Source: CAVUXJ01 sp963814975 (GTDB lineage: Bacteria > Acidobacteriota > Vicinamibacteria > Vicinamibacterales > CAVVIG01). From it: 64,000 bases of DNA. A program made the position numbers and the translations under genes. The DNA is taken from assembly GCA_963814975.1 (NCBI GenBank), contig CAWFFB010000012.1, positions 186,001-250,000 on the forward strand. The letters are read 5' to 3'. Every line of letters begins with the position of its first letter. Positions within the stretch are counted from its first letter, which is position 1. Under the pieces are notes generated by a model, which did no database searches, was not told where the DNA came from, and saw only the letters and a list, made by a program, of their open reading frames with translations. Positions 55,212 to 64,000 of this stretch are shown piece after piece.

Positions 55212-55631
55212 ATGAGAACGACGCGAATGGTGGTTGTGGCGGCGGTCATCGTCGCGAGCGGTCCGGTTCTGCACGTCGCGCGGGCGCAGCAGGCAGGAAT
55301 CAAACGCATCGATCTCCAGCGGCACGATCTCAGCGTCCCCGGACGCGAGGTCGTTCAGGCCATTGTCGAACTCGACCCTGGGGTGACGTCCTCCAGGCAC
55401 ACTCATCCCGGTGAAGAGATCGTCTATGTTCTCGAAGGAGCGCCGCTGGAGTACGAGGTCGAAGGAAAGCCGCCGGTAACGCTCAAGCCTGGCGATGTCC
55501 TCTTCATCCCGGCCGGAAAGATTCACTCGGCGAAGAACGTCGGCAGCCGAAAAGGAGCGGAGCTGGCCACGTATATCGTCGAAAAAGGGAAGCCGCTTCT
55601 CATCGAGGCCGGTGATCGCTCTCCGAGGTGA
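55212..55631 (+). CDS. Secreted cupin-domain protein
   Basis: ATG 55212 gives 139 residues with a signal peptide (VVVAAVIVASGPVLHVARAQ). The cupin box has both metal motifs: SSRHTHPGEEIVYVLEGAPL supplies two His and Glu, and PGDVLFIPAGKIHSAKNVG supplies the third His. A ribosome site AAAGAGGGT lies in front. Cupins bind metal and small acids; a periplasmic cupin of this kind is common next to cytochromes in acidobacteria. The enzymatic role is unknown. Confidence 0.82.
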   Translation: MRTTRMVVVAAVIVASGPVLHVARAQQAGIKRIDLQRHDLSVPGREVVQAIVELDPGVTSSRHTHPGEEIVYVLEGAPLEYEVEGKPPVTLKPGDVLFIPAGKIHSAKNVGSRKGAELATYIVEKGKPLLIEAGDRSPR

Positions 55632-55718
55632 TTCCGCAGATAGAGCGCGTCTACTGGGTCACCCAACCGTCGCGCGCGGTCCGCACCGACCGATTGAGCT
55701 AACAGGAGTCCAGAGCCT

Positions 55719-56489
55719 CTATCGTGTCGTGGCGTCTACAAGCAGCAGCAGGCCGAAACCGACGGCGGCGAGCAAGCCGGAGAAGCGCGGACTGTTGTGG
55801 AAGGCCTCGGGAATCATCGTCTCCGCAGCCATCGCGAGCAGTGCTCCGGCGCCAAATGCCTGCAGCCGCGGTGGCCACGCCTGACCGAGTGAACCGAACC
55901 CAACATACCCTGCCATGATCGCAAGCGCTGCCCCGATGGCGATCGCGCTCCAGAGCAGAACGATGTAGCCGTAACGGCGGCCGGCTGCCCGCATCCCCAC
56001 TGTGCTCGATAGAGCCACCGGAAGGTTGCCCAACGAGAACGCGACCACGAGCGCGAGGGGGACGACCGGATCTCGCAGAGCGACTCCCAACACTATCGCT
56101 TCCGGGACCGCGTCAAGCGCATTGCCGAGCACGATGGCGACTCCACTGCCAGGCTGCTGCGACTCGGCCGGCTGTTGAATGCACTCTCCGCATCGCTTGC
56201 GGTGAGCGGCACCGAACCGCGCGAGAAGCGCGTTGCTCGCGCTGAACACGGCTGCCCCAAGCAGCAGTGACAGCGCCGCTGCGATGGGCCCAGCGACCCG
56301 GATCGCATCTGCAGCCACTTTGAGAGACACACCGGCGAGCAGCAGTCCCGCCCCGACCGACATCGCCATAGCAATGCGTTGGTGCGGCATTCGTGAGAAT
56401 GACCCGGCGATCGCGCCGACCAGCAGCCCGACAGAGGGCACGGCGCCCCACGCCAGGGCAGCCCAGACTTGATCAGCACTCGTGGGCAT
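55719..56489 (-). CDS. ZIP family metal transporter
   Basis: The 256-residue protein has about eight membrane segments. The transport-site pair lies in helices 4 and 5: LGNALDAVPEAIVLG (the usual HxxPE site, here Asn-Ala-Leu-Asp with PE retained) and VAFSLGNLPVALSSTVGM. A short Cys/His loop (AAHRKRCGECIQQP) between helices 3 and 4 may bind metal. This is the ZIP/GufA-like group that carries Zn or Fe into the cytoplasm. Repeat copy C lies just in front of its start. Confidence 0.82.
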   Translation of the reverse strand: MPTSADQVWAALAWGAVPSVGLLVGAIAGSFSRMPHQRIAMAMSVGAGLLLAGVSLKVAADAIRVAGPIAAALSLLLGAAVFSASNALLARFGAAHRKRCGECIQQPAESQQPGSGVAIVLGNALDAVPEAIVLGVALRDPVVPLALVVAFSLGNLPVALSSTVGMRAAGRRYGYIVLLWSAIAIGAALAIMAGYVGFGSLGQAWPPRLQAFGAGALLAMAAETMIPEAFHNSPRFSGLLAAVGFGLLLLVDATTR

Positions 56490-56586
56490 ATGCAGACTCG
56501 GATTGCGACCGCACGAGACGAGTCAGTTCCCGTTCGACTCGTGACCGCATGCAACAGGATGCTCGCCCCAGTCCGAGGAGTCCATT

Positions 56587-56712
56587 GGACCTTGGTATCG
56601 CTTTGCAACGCGAACTTGGCTTCGCGCCGGGACGAAGGTGTCGTCGATTCCTTCGTCTGATTGATCCGGCCATGCGTGTCTGGTTTCATGTGTTCGAGGA
56701 GAACAGCGTGCA
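56587..56712 (+). repeat. Dispersed intergenic repeat, copy C
   Basis: It has ACCTTGGTATCG, the hairpin ACGAAGG (56632-56638) / CCTTCGT (56650-56656), then TGATCC, TCTGGTTTCAT and CGAGGAGAACAGC in the same order as copy B. It lies upstream of the ZIP gene. Confidence 0.65.
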
Positions 56713-56996
56713 CTCACTCGAACGATTGAGCCGCGATGTCACCTTCCCAAAGCTGAATCATCGTCTGCCGCGTGAGAGCTCCACGGCCAGTATTCGAGAT
56801 CCACACGAGATTAGTGGAGGCGGTGCATCATGAGGCGATTCGCGTACACCACTTCGGCGGCCTCGACTCCCTCATGGCGCAGGTGGTGCCGAGGGCGGCT
56901 CCAGGCGACGGTGAGGTTGGTGCACGTGAAAGCAGCAGGCGCCGGCCCATGGGACGCATGGAGCGCCTGGTGTGGTCCATCAGCTAGACTCGCCTG

Positions 56997-57962
56997 ATGG
57001 CTGTCAAAGTCAAGGGCCGCTTCATCGATCCGATGCTGCTTCTGCGGACGGATGCCCTCCCCAATGAAACCAACCGCTGGGAATACCAGTTGAAGTTCGA
57101 TGGTTACAGGGCCATCGCGTTCAAGACCGGCGGCAAGGTCCATCTCCGCTCGCGCAACGACAACGACTTCAGCGTCCGATATTCGAACGTCGTCAAGGGC
57201 CTGGCGAAGCTGCCGGACGAGACGGTCATCGATGGCGAGGTGATCGCGCTCGACGAAGCGGGGCGGCCGTCATTCAGCATCTTGCAGAACTACGGGTCAT
57301 CGAAGGCGTCGGTGCTGTACTTCGTGTTCGATGTGATGATCCTGGCTGGTCGCGATGTCATGCGCGAGCCGCTCGAGGCCCGTCGGGCGCTGTTGGAGAG
57401 AAGGATCCTGCCGAAGCTCCATGAACCGGCCCGATACGCCGCTCCGCTGGACGCGAACCTGGCCGTGCTTATCGAGTCGGTGAAAGCGCAGGGGCTTGAA
57501 GGCCTGGTGGCCAAACGGCTCGACAGCCGGTACGAGGCAGGCCTGCGATCGGGTGCCTGGCAGAAGATGCGCGTCAACCGCGGACAGGAATTCGTGATTG
57601 GCGGCTACACCGTCGGGACGAGGACGTTCGACGCGCTCGTTTTTGGATACTACGAGGGCGACCGTCTGATCTACGCCGCACGCACCCGCAACGGGTTCAC
57701 GCCGGTTGTGCGGCAACAGCTGTTCAAGAAATTCCGCGGCCTGGAAATCAAGGATTGCCCGTTCGTGAATCTCCCGGAAGCGAAAAGCGGCCGATGGGGT
57801 GCGGGCCTGACGGCCGCGAAAATGAAGGAGTGTCGGTGGCTGAAGCCGGTCCTGGTGGCGCAGATCGAGTTTCTGGAATGGACGGGCGAAAATCACCTGC
57901 GGCACACCAAGTTCATTGCGCTGCGCGACGACAAACCGGCACGCGAGGTTCGCCGGGAGTAG
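56997..57962 (+). CDS. ATP-dependent DNA ligase (LigC/LigD ligase-domain type)
   Basis: The 321-residue protein has the nucleotidyltransferase motif I WEYQLKFDGYRAIA with active-site Lys33. Further motifs are VIDGEVIALDEAGRPSFSIL (IIIa), QGLEGLVAKRLDSRYEAG (IV), and WQKMRVNRGQEFVIGGYTVG with the OB-fold C-terminal domain. It lacks the polymerase and nuclease domains of LigD. Such short ligases belong to bacterial end-joining or base repair. No Ku gene is in this window. Confidence 0.88.
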   Translation: MAVKVKGRFIDPMLLLRTDALPNETNRWEYQLKFDGYRAIAFKTGGKVHLRSRNDNDFSVRYSNVVKGLAKLPDETVIDGEVIALDEAGRPSFSILQNYGSSKASVLYFVFDVMILAGRDVMREPLEARRALLERRILPKLHEPARYAAPLDANLAVLIESVKAQGLEGLVAKRLDSRYEAGLRSGAWQKMRVNRGQEFVIGGYTVGTRTFDALVFGYYEGDRLIYAARTRNGFTPVVRQQLFKKFRGLEIKDCPFVNLPEAKSGRWGAGLTAAKMKECRWLKPVLVAQIEFLEWTGENHLRHTKFIALRDDKPAREVRRE

Positions 57963-58003
57963 CCAATCCATATCAGCCCGAAGCTTTCTGAGAACGCGGG
58001 TGC

Positions 58004-60538
58004 TTAGAACTTGAAGCGGGTCCCCACCCACAAACGTACTGGTGCCCCCGGCGCGTAGAACGTCCCCTGCCGAACTGGAAACTCTCCGTCGATCGCGGGG
58101 AGAGGCTGCGCGATGAAGGAGCCGGTGTTCGTGAAACCCAAAGGTCCGAGCTGACCCGCCGTGTAGTAGGTGCGGTCGAACACGTTCGTGACCTGCGCGA
58201 CAAGCTGCATCCATGACGTCAGCCGATAGCCAGCTCCGAGGTTGACGATCGCGTATCCAGGCACGGAGCCCGAACCGAGATAGTAGGTGCCATCCGGTTC
58301 GTGCACATTGTTCTCGTTACCTCGGGCAAACGAACCGGACACGGCCAAGAGGTCGACGTCGACCGACAGCTTCGATCCGAGTGGGATATCTGCGTACACC
58401 TTGAACATGTGCCGCGGAATAAGCGGGATTCGATCTCCAGGTATGATTTCGATGGAGCCATCGAGACCCGGTTCCCCGTCCTCCGCAGCATCGTTGGCGC
58501 TGTTGCTCTCGCCGTTGACCGTCTCTCCGCTCTCGTAGGTCGCGGATAAGTACGTGTAGCCAGCGCCAACTGTGACACGTCCGATCTGACTGTGCGCTCC
58601 CAGTTCAAGACCCTTGCGACGGGTCTCGCCAAAGTTCCTGAAGTAGCCGAAACCGGTCTGATCGGACAGGACGAACAGGATGTCGTCATGATTGCCCGCA
58701 CGGAACACACCTGCGCTCCAGTTGAGCCCGCGATAGGCTCCCCGCGCGCCGGTCTCCCACGTTCGGGTCACGACCTGGTCGAGCGGCGGATCGCCCGCCA
58801 TGGCGTTCGGCAGCTTGCAAGGCTCGTCGGGGTTTGCGCAGCCCAGTTCGATAGACGTCGCGGCCCGGCTGCCTTCGCTATAGCCGCCATAGAAGTTGAG
58901 GGTGCGCGAGGGGCTGAACGTGACGCCTGCAGCCGGGTTGAACCGGCTGAACGCGTGGTCGCCGTCGAGGGACGTCGGGCCGCCGCCTGGCTCGATCGCG
59001 TCTCGATTTCTGACCGTCGTCCGGTTGTAGCGTCCGGACACCGTGACATTCCATTTCTGGGAGAGCGTCACGGTGTCCGTCGCATAGAGACTGAAGGTCT
59101 GGGTCAGCCCATCGAGATCCACGCGGGTGTCGAAAGGCTCCCCATCGACGTCACCACCCGTTTCCCCGTCTCCGAACGCGTTGACACCCGTGACGCTGCG
59201 ATCCGGATTGAGATAACCGAGTTCGGTGGACTGGATGAAGCCAGCGCGACTCCGATCGTACCCACCGCCGGCCGTGAACTGGTTGCTGCCGGCCGTGAAC
59301 GAGTGACGCATCGTCAACTGCCCGAACCCGCCGCCGTTGTGCTGCGACGTTTCGCTGCGATTGATTAGGCCGTTGCACTTTTCGGCGGGTTCGTCGTTGA
59401 GCAGTACGTTCCCGATGCAGCGCCACGACGGAAAGGGAGTATTCGACGCGTTGGCGCCGCTCGTCGGAAATCCGGTGTAGCCGGCGGCGGCCAGTGCGGC
59501 TTGCTCCGCGGCACTCGGCTGATAGATGGATTGGTCGAGCGAGTCCTCGTTGATATCGCCGTTGAAGGTGTCCGTGTGGATGTCGCGGTAGTAGACATTG
59601 CCGGACACCGATATCCGTGCATTGAGACTGCGGCGGCCCGTCACGTTGAGGAATGTGGAACGGTTCTCGGTCGTGTCCGGCTTCGTGTACAAGCTCGCGT
59701 AGTCACGGTCGAGAAAGCCGACCTCCTGAAGGCCGTTGCCGTTGAGTGCGTTGTCCGCGTGTCCGACGGAGACAAAGAACTCGCTGGTAGGCCGCTGCCA
59801 GCCGACTTTTCCGAAGACTTGGCGGACATCCGATGGTGAGTCGTCACGCCAGCCGTCTTCCTTGAACAGATTCCCCGCGACATACCAATTCAGGCCGGTA
59901 GGCTTGCGTCCGCCATGCTCGAACTCGATCGAGCGGCGCACAGCGCTGCCGTAAATCGCCTGCACGGACGTGCCCGGCGCGATGGCTCCGTTTTTCGTCT
60001 GAATCGCGAGCGCCCCGCCCAACGTGTTGAGGCCGAACAGCGGGTTTGACCCCGGCATCACGGTCGTCGTGGAGATCGCGAGTCGTGGAATCAGGTCCCA
60101 GCTGACGACGTCACCAAAGGGCTGATTGAGGCGCACCCCGTCCATGTACACCGACAGACCTTGCGGCGTCCCCAGCAGTGGCGAGGCGGTGTATCCACGG
60201 TAGTTGATGTCTGGCTGAAACGGATTGCTCTGAATCTCGCTGGCAAACACAGCGTTGAACCGCCGCGTCAGGAAGGACGAGAGATCGAGGGCCTTGCTGC
60301 GCTCGATTTCTTCGGACGTTGCCGTCTGCACTGGCGCTGGAACCTTCTCAATCGGCAGATCGACGCCCGGCAGCGGTGACGCCTCGATCACGGTCACCGT
60401 GGTCGCGAACGTCGTAGGCTGCGGCGTCGGTGATTGGGGTGAACTCTGGTCAGGCCCAGTTGCCGTCTGCGCATTGACTTCCGGTGCAAGGGTCAGGAGA
60501 AATGCAGACAGAACAAGGCCGACGCCACGTGAATGCAC
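58004..60538 (-). CDS. TonB-dependent outer membrane receptor
   Basis: The 844-residue protein has a signal peptide (LVLSAFLLTLAPEVNAQ). A Pro/Ser-rich lead follows, then the plug (DLPIEKVPAPVQTATSEEIE, INYRGYTASPLLGTPQGLSV) and the barrel, with the last strand ending VRLWVGTRFKF. The loops are long, and the periplasmic start has no carboxypeptidase-like domain, unlike the receptor at 32162. The residues IPLIPRHMFKVYADIPLGSK, YTYLSATYES and NLGAGYRLTSWMQLVAQVTN are the standard C-terminal barrel motifs. The substrate is unknown. The divergent ECF sigma/anti-sigma pair may control it. Confidence 0.9.
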   Translation of the reverse strand: MHSRGVGLVLSAFLLTLAPEVNAQTATGPDQSSPQSPTPQPTTFATTVTVIEASPLPGVDLPIEKVPAPVQTATSEEIERSKALDLSSFLTRRFNAVFASEIQSNPFQPDINYRGYTASPLLGTPQGLSVYMDGVRLNQPFGDVVSWDLIPRLAISTTTVMPGSNPLFGLNTLGGALAIQTKNGAIAPGTSVQAIYGSAVRRSIEFEHGGRKPTGLNWYVAGNLFKEDGWRDDSPSDVRQVFGKVGWQRPTSEFFVSVGHADNALNGNGLQEVGFLDRDYASLYTKPDTTENRSTFLNVTGRRSLNARISVSGNVYYRDIHTDTFNGDINEDSLDQSIYQPSAAEQAALAAAGYTGFPTSGANASNTPFPSWRCIGNVLLNDEPAEKCNGLINRSETSQHNGGGFGQLTMRHSFTAGSNQFTAGGGYDRSRAGFIQSTELGYLNPDRSVTGVNAFGDGETGGDVDGEPFDTRVDLDGLTQTFSLYATDTVTLSQKWNVTVSGRYNRTTVRNRDAIEPGGGPTSLDGDHAFSRFNPAAGVTFSPSRTLNFYGGYSEGSRAATSIELGCANPDEPCKLPNAMAGDPPLDQVVTRTWETGARGAYRGLNWSAGVFRAGNHDDILFVLSDQTGFGYFRNFGETRRKGLELGAHSQIGRVTVGAGYTYLSATYESGETVNGESNSANDAAEDGEPGLDGSIEIIPGDRIPLIPRHMFKVYADIPLGSKLSVDVDLLAVSGSFARGNENNVHEPDGTYYLGSGSVPGYAIVNLGAGYRLTSWMQLVAQVTNVFDRTYYTAGQLGPLGFTNTGSFIAQPLPAIDGEFPVRQGTFYAPGAPVRLWVGTRFKF

Positions 60539-60829
60539 CGCGAATCCTCCGAAGGGCTCAAGTCCTCAGGGACGAGCGACGACGATGACTCCCCAAGGTC
60601 CTTGACGGCGAGCGCCGTCCTGTACGGCTCGGCGCGATTGACCAGCGCAGCGAGCACGGCAACCGCGAGACCAACAATGGTCTGACTGGCGAACCCTCCA
60701 GTGACCAGGCCATGGATACAGCCTCTATTTCGTATATTCCCCGAAGGCTCCGTTTGTTCACGCTGAAAGATCGGGCGTCTTTGGATAGGACGTCGCGGCG
60801 GGCGCATGTAGAATCCGAAGGCGCGTGAG

Positions 60830-61414
60830 ATGCCGAGTCAGAAACTTCAAGACGTGATCGAGCTGACGTTCCCTGCGAGCCTCGTTACGGAGAGGCCCTC
60901 GGCGTCTGTGGCGATCCACGAAGAGGTCCTCGCGTTGTTCGACGAGTGTGGGCCAGGAGTGCGGCGCTACGTGGCTTCGTTCAACCTTGGAGGAGCCGCC
61001 GCAGAAGACGTTGTGCAAGACGTGTTTCTGGCGCTGTTTCGACATCTGTCACTCGGCCGTCCCACGACGAATCTCAAGGGCTGGCTCTTTCAGGTGGCGC
61101 ACAATCTCGCGCTCAAACAGCGGCAGCGAACGGTGAAGAGAGGTCTGATCGAAGGTGCCTGGGATGCGGCCTTCGCGGATCACATTCTGGATGCCGGGCT
61201 GAATCCCGAAGAGCATCTTGCGGAGCGGCAGCGACAGCGGCACCTCGTCGGCGTCCTGCGGCTGATGCCCGAACGCGACCAACGATGCATCCATCTGCGC
61301 GCTGAAGGTCTGTGCTACCGGGACATCGCGAAGACGTTGGGAGTGTCGCTGGGCTCGGTCGCGAAGTCGATCGTCCGGGCAATCGGTCGTCTCTCGGCTG
61401 CGGACATGGAGTAA
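60830..61414 (+). CDS. ECF-family RNA polymerase sigma factor
   Basis: The 194-residue protein starts at ATG 60830. Region 2 has VRRYVASFNLGGAAAEDVVQ and DVFLALFRHL; region 4 has LVGVLRLMPERDQRCIHLRA and YRDIAKTLGVSLGSVAKSIV. This is the normal domain order of ECF factors that direct polymerase to a small regulon. The stop is four bases from the next gene, a zinc-finger anti-sigma factor, so they are co-expressed. It is divergent from the TonB receptor gene at 60538. Confidence 0.9.
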   Translation: MPSQKLQDVIELTFPASLVTERPSASVAIHEEVLALFDECGPGVRRYVASFNLGGAAAEDVVQDVFLALFRHLSLGRPTTNLKGWLFQVAHNLALKQRQRTVKRGLIEGAWDAAFADHILDAGLNPEEHLAERQRQRHLVGVLRLMPERDQRCIHLRAEGLCYRDIAKTLGVSLGSVAKSIVRAIGRLSAADME

Positions 61415-61417
61415 TCG

Positions 61418-62338
61418 ATGCGCCACCATCACCTGACCGATCACGATCTCGTGTTGGCCCTCGACGGAGAACTGCCCGTTCGCCGTCAAGCTGCAGTCGA
61501 CGCTCACCTGACTGAATGCACCTGGTGCAGGATCCGGCGGATCCAGCTAGGTCGTGGTGCAGAACTGGCCACGGCGGTCTCTCGGTCCTCGCTGCTGGAT
61601 GCCGAAGGCATCGCAGCGTCTCGGGAGACGCTGCGGGTGAAGCTCGCGGACATTGCGCGCCAGCCGGACGATTGGTTCACTGAGCGGTTCGTGCCGCAAG
61701 TCGCGCGGGCATCGCGCTGGGCCATGCTCGGCGCGGCAGCTATCGCGGTCATTCTGCTTGTTCGAGTCGCGCAACAGTCTGACGTTCGCCTCCACACCAA
61801 GGCAGTCGCTCCGATCGAGAACGACGCCCTGCCCCTGGCTTCGTTGACTCCTGGCACGACGTGGAACCTCACGGTCGAGGAGTTGTGCGCGCCTGCTGGT
61901 CATGGACAGCGGCAGGTGTCCGACGCGATCCGAGTCGAGGTCCTTCGCGGGTACCGGATGGAGCGCGTGCCGGTAGATGCATACGAGCTGGACTATTTGA
62001 TCACCCCGGAACTCGGTGGCGCGCCAACCGTCCAGAACCTATGGCCGCAGCGATACGCATCACGCACGTGGAACGCCCACGTGAAGGATCAACTGGAGCG
62101 GCTGTTGCCGAGTTTGGTCTGCGACGGTGCGATTTCATTGCAGACAGCCCAACGTGACATCGCAGTCGATTGGATCGCTGCGTACAGGAAGTACTTCAAC
62201 ACCGACGTCCCTCTGCAGTTGCACGCGCAGCTGGATGACCGGCCCACCAGTCCTCGAGACGACGATCTCGTCTATCCTATTTGGCGTTCAGACAATTCGC
62301 CGACCCTACGGCTGGTGTCGTTTCCCGCCGGAAGGTGA
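61418..62338 (+). CDS. Membrane anti-sigma factor with zinc finger
   Basis: The 306-residue protein opens with an anti-sigma zinc finger (HHHLTDHDLVLALDGELPVR, then AAVDAHLTECTWCR), with His/Cys/Cys ligands, that would bind the ECF factor in front. One membrane helix (AMLGAAAIAVILLVRVA) follows, then about 170 extracytoplasmic residues (TPGTTWNLTVEELCAPAGHG, LDYLITPELGGAPTVQNLWP) in a form I do not recognise, with one Cys pair at ELCAPAG and LVCDGA. This outer part would sense the signal. The neighbours are the sigma factor and a histidine kinase. Confidence 0.85.
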   Translation: MRHHHLTDHDLVLALDGELPVRRQAAVDAHLTECTWCRIRRIQLGRGAELATAVSRSSLLDAEGIAASRETLRVKLADIARQPDDWFTERFVPQVARASRWAMLGAAAIAVILLVRVAQQSDVRLHTKAVAPIENDALPLASLTPGTTWNLTVEELCAPAGHGQRQVSDAIRVEVLRGYRMERVPVDAYELDYLITPELGGAPTVQNLWPQRYASRTWNAHVKDQLERLLPSLVCDGAISLQTAQRDIAVDWIAAYRKYFNTDVPLQLHAQLDDRPTSPRDDDLVYPIWRSDNSPTLRLVSFPAGR

Positions 62339-62441
62339 GACGAACGCGCACGACGCCGAATCAGCCGTCGCTGGCCGCCGGCGGGGCCGAGTACCGTTGT
62401 GCGCGTCTGACGATGCCGATGCTGGGTCGAGGGATTCCGCC

Positions 62442-64000
62442 ATGGATCTCAGCACGTCGCAGTTGACCGATTCGGTATTCGCCGGCGGCGGCGAGATGGG
62501 CGCGCGAATGCGTGCCGTCGACTGGTCAACGACTGTGCTGGGTCCGGTGGACCAGTGGCCGCAGTCGCTGCGAGCCTGCGTCCGCATCGTGCTGGGCTCC
62601 GGGCTTCCGATGCTCATTTCCTGGGGCCCGGACTACACGATGCTTTACAACGATGCCTACGGGGTGGTGGTCGGCACGAAGCACCCGGGGGCGTTGGGTC
62701 GCAGTTGCCGCGAGGTGCTTGCCGAGGCCTGGGACTTCATCGGACCGCTGTTCGACACGGTCTTTACACAGGGTCAGCCGATCAGCACCCTGACCCACCA
62801 GCTATTCACGTTCCACCGCAACAACTACCTCGAGGAGTGTTACTTCGCGTTTTCGTACAGCCCGATTCCGGATGACAACGGGCATGTGGGGCGCGTGTTG
62901 ACCAACGCTCTGGACATGGCGGAACGGGTCATCGAAGATCGACGCAGGCAGGTGCTCCGTGATTTGGCGTCGCGAACGGCTGAAGCACGAAACGAGGAAG
63001 AAGTCTGGCGCGTCAGCGCGGAAACCCTCGGCCAGAATCGCTCCAGCGTCCCGTTCGCCTTTCTATACGAGTATCGGCCAGGCGAGCAGAAGGCTTGCCC
63101 AGCCGGCGTCAGCGCGGACACTGACGGCGCTTTGCATCCGTCAGTCATCGACGTCCACAGAGAGAGACTTTGGCGATTCGACGCGGCATTGGCGGAGGAT
63201 TGCCTCGTGGTGCCGCTCGCGGAGCGCGCATCGGGACTGTCCATGCCTGGCTGGCCGTCACCTCCGCTGGAAGCGACGGTTCTGCCAATCCGGTTGCGCG
63301 AACGCAGCGAGCCGGCAGGGTTCCTGGTGCTGGGAATGCATCCGGGCCGCGCGTTCGACGACACCTACCGCCAGTTCGTCCGCCGGATCGCCGAACAGAT
63401 CGCCATCGGGTTGGCCAGCGCGCGCGCGTATGAGCGGGAGCGCCAGCGCGCGGAGGCACTGGCCGAAATCGATCGCGCCAAGACCGCGTTTTTCAGCAAC
63501 GTCAGCCACGAGTTCCGTACTTCTCTCGCATTGATGCTCGGGCCACTCGAGGAAGTCCTGCCGGAAGCGCGCGAGCGGCTCAGTCCCGAACGTCACGAGC
63601 AGTTGGTCACTGTCCGCCGTAACGCGTTCAGATTGCTCAAGCTCGTCAACACGCTTCTTGATTTCTCCCGGATTGAGGCCGGGCGCGTGCAGGCGGTCTA
63701 TGAACCGACGGACCTGGCCGGCATCACCGCGGAGGTTGCCAGCGTGTTCCGTTCGTGATCGAGAACGCCGGCCTGCGATTCTCGGTGGAATGCCAGCCAC
63801 ACGACGCTTGCGGCCCGCCCTGGTGCTGGCGGATGTCATGATGCCGCAGCTGGATGGATTCGGCCTGCTGCGAGCCATTCGCGACGACGCGGGCCTCGTC
63901 AGCATGCCAATCATCCTGCTCTCCGCGCGGGCGGGCGAAGAGTCGCGGGTGGAGGGATTGCAGGCCGGCGCAGACGACTATCTCGTGAAGCCGTTTACGG
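62442..64000 (+). pseudogene. Hybrid histidine kinase with most of the ATPase domain deleted; runs off the window
   Basis: From ATG 62442 the protein reads a PAS-like domain (SGLPMLISWGPDYTMLYNDA) and a GAF-like domain, then the dimerisation helix with H-box AFFSNVSHEFRTSLALMLGP. At 63755 a base is missing before GTG: the expected FRS-VIENAGLRFSVECQP is split into two frames. Right after 'ECQP' (about 63797) the sequence jumps to ARPALVLADVMMPQLDGFGL, the middle of a receiver domain, and continues GADDYLVKPFT to 64000. The ATP-binding N, G1, F and G2 boxes are absent. The protein cannot phosphorylate itself as written. Confidence 0.7.

Noticed and set aside
53971..56712. CRISPR array
   Set aside because: Three copies at irregular distances, with genes between the second and third, diverged sequence, unit longer than a CRISPR repeat, no cas gene.
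60493..60807. Short minus-strand frame upstream of the TonB receptor
   Set aside because: It overlaps the receptor start region and has only one weak hydrophobic stretch; no ribosome site or family.

Overview
The window is GC-rich bacterial chromosome. Its gene families point to an acidobacterium of the Vicinamibacterales type: DUF6152 protein with its usual partner, an excisionase-type HTH fused to a TolB propeller, a TonB receptor with a carboxypeptidase-regulatory domain, ATPase-free LuxR/TPR regulators, and many PAS histidine kinases. This placement rests on gene families I recognise, not on a marker gene. There is no rRNA, and the only tRNA is tRNA-Leu(GAG).

Layout. 1-5.3 kb is a decayed zone: a partial DnaQ-like exonuclease, a broken tyrosine recombinase beside tRNA-Leu, a frameshifted alpha/beta hydrolase, a remnant of a small NIPSNAP-like gene, an intact CzcO-like flavoprotein and a broken methyltransferase. 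5.4-18.4 kb holds a LuxR regulator, secreted proteins, a metallophosphoesterase, a collagen-like protein, a response regulator, an APC transporter and a DUF2182 protein. 18.5-23.8 kb has an esterase, a GT9 glycosyltransferase directly followed by a Tat/lipobox protein with a 60-residue serine tract, a sigma-54-activator-like fragment, an orphan GspE N-terminus, a receiver protein and DUF6152. 24-29.8 kb carries housekeeping and stress genes (FAH hydrolase, RdgB, YihY, CsbD and two tiny membrane proteins). 30-34.5 kb is a RegA/RegB redox pair divergent from a TonB receptor. 34.6-42.8 kb has a MASE1 kinase, secreted and DUF899 proteins, a vanadium haloperoxidase-like protein and a second LuxR regulator. 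43-45 kb is an ISAzo13-like insertion in degraded DNA. 45-53.7 kb has the HTH-TolB gene, a lipocalin-like protein, a PIG-L deacetylase, two response regulators with a multi-PAS kinase, and a VOC protein. 54-64 kb has dispersed hairpin repeats around cytochrome P460, cupin and ZIP genes, then a DNA ligase, a TonB receptor, an ECF sigma/anti-sigma pair and a kinase that is internally deleted before the window ends.

Many genes are cut by single-base indels, several of them in G or C runs and restorable to a conserved motif by one base. This looks at least partly like long-read consensus error, so single-frameshift genes are listed as CDS with the shift noted. Genes with several lesions or large losses are listed as pseudogenes.

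The most interesting locus is 19730-21179: a heptosyltransferase-like GT9 enzyme with a C-terminal cysteine cluster next to a surface-lipoprotein candidate that is almost pure serine. It resembles a compact enzyme-substrate O-glycosylation system.
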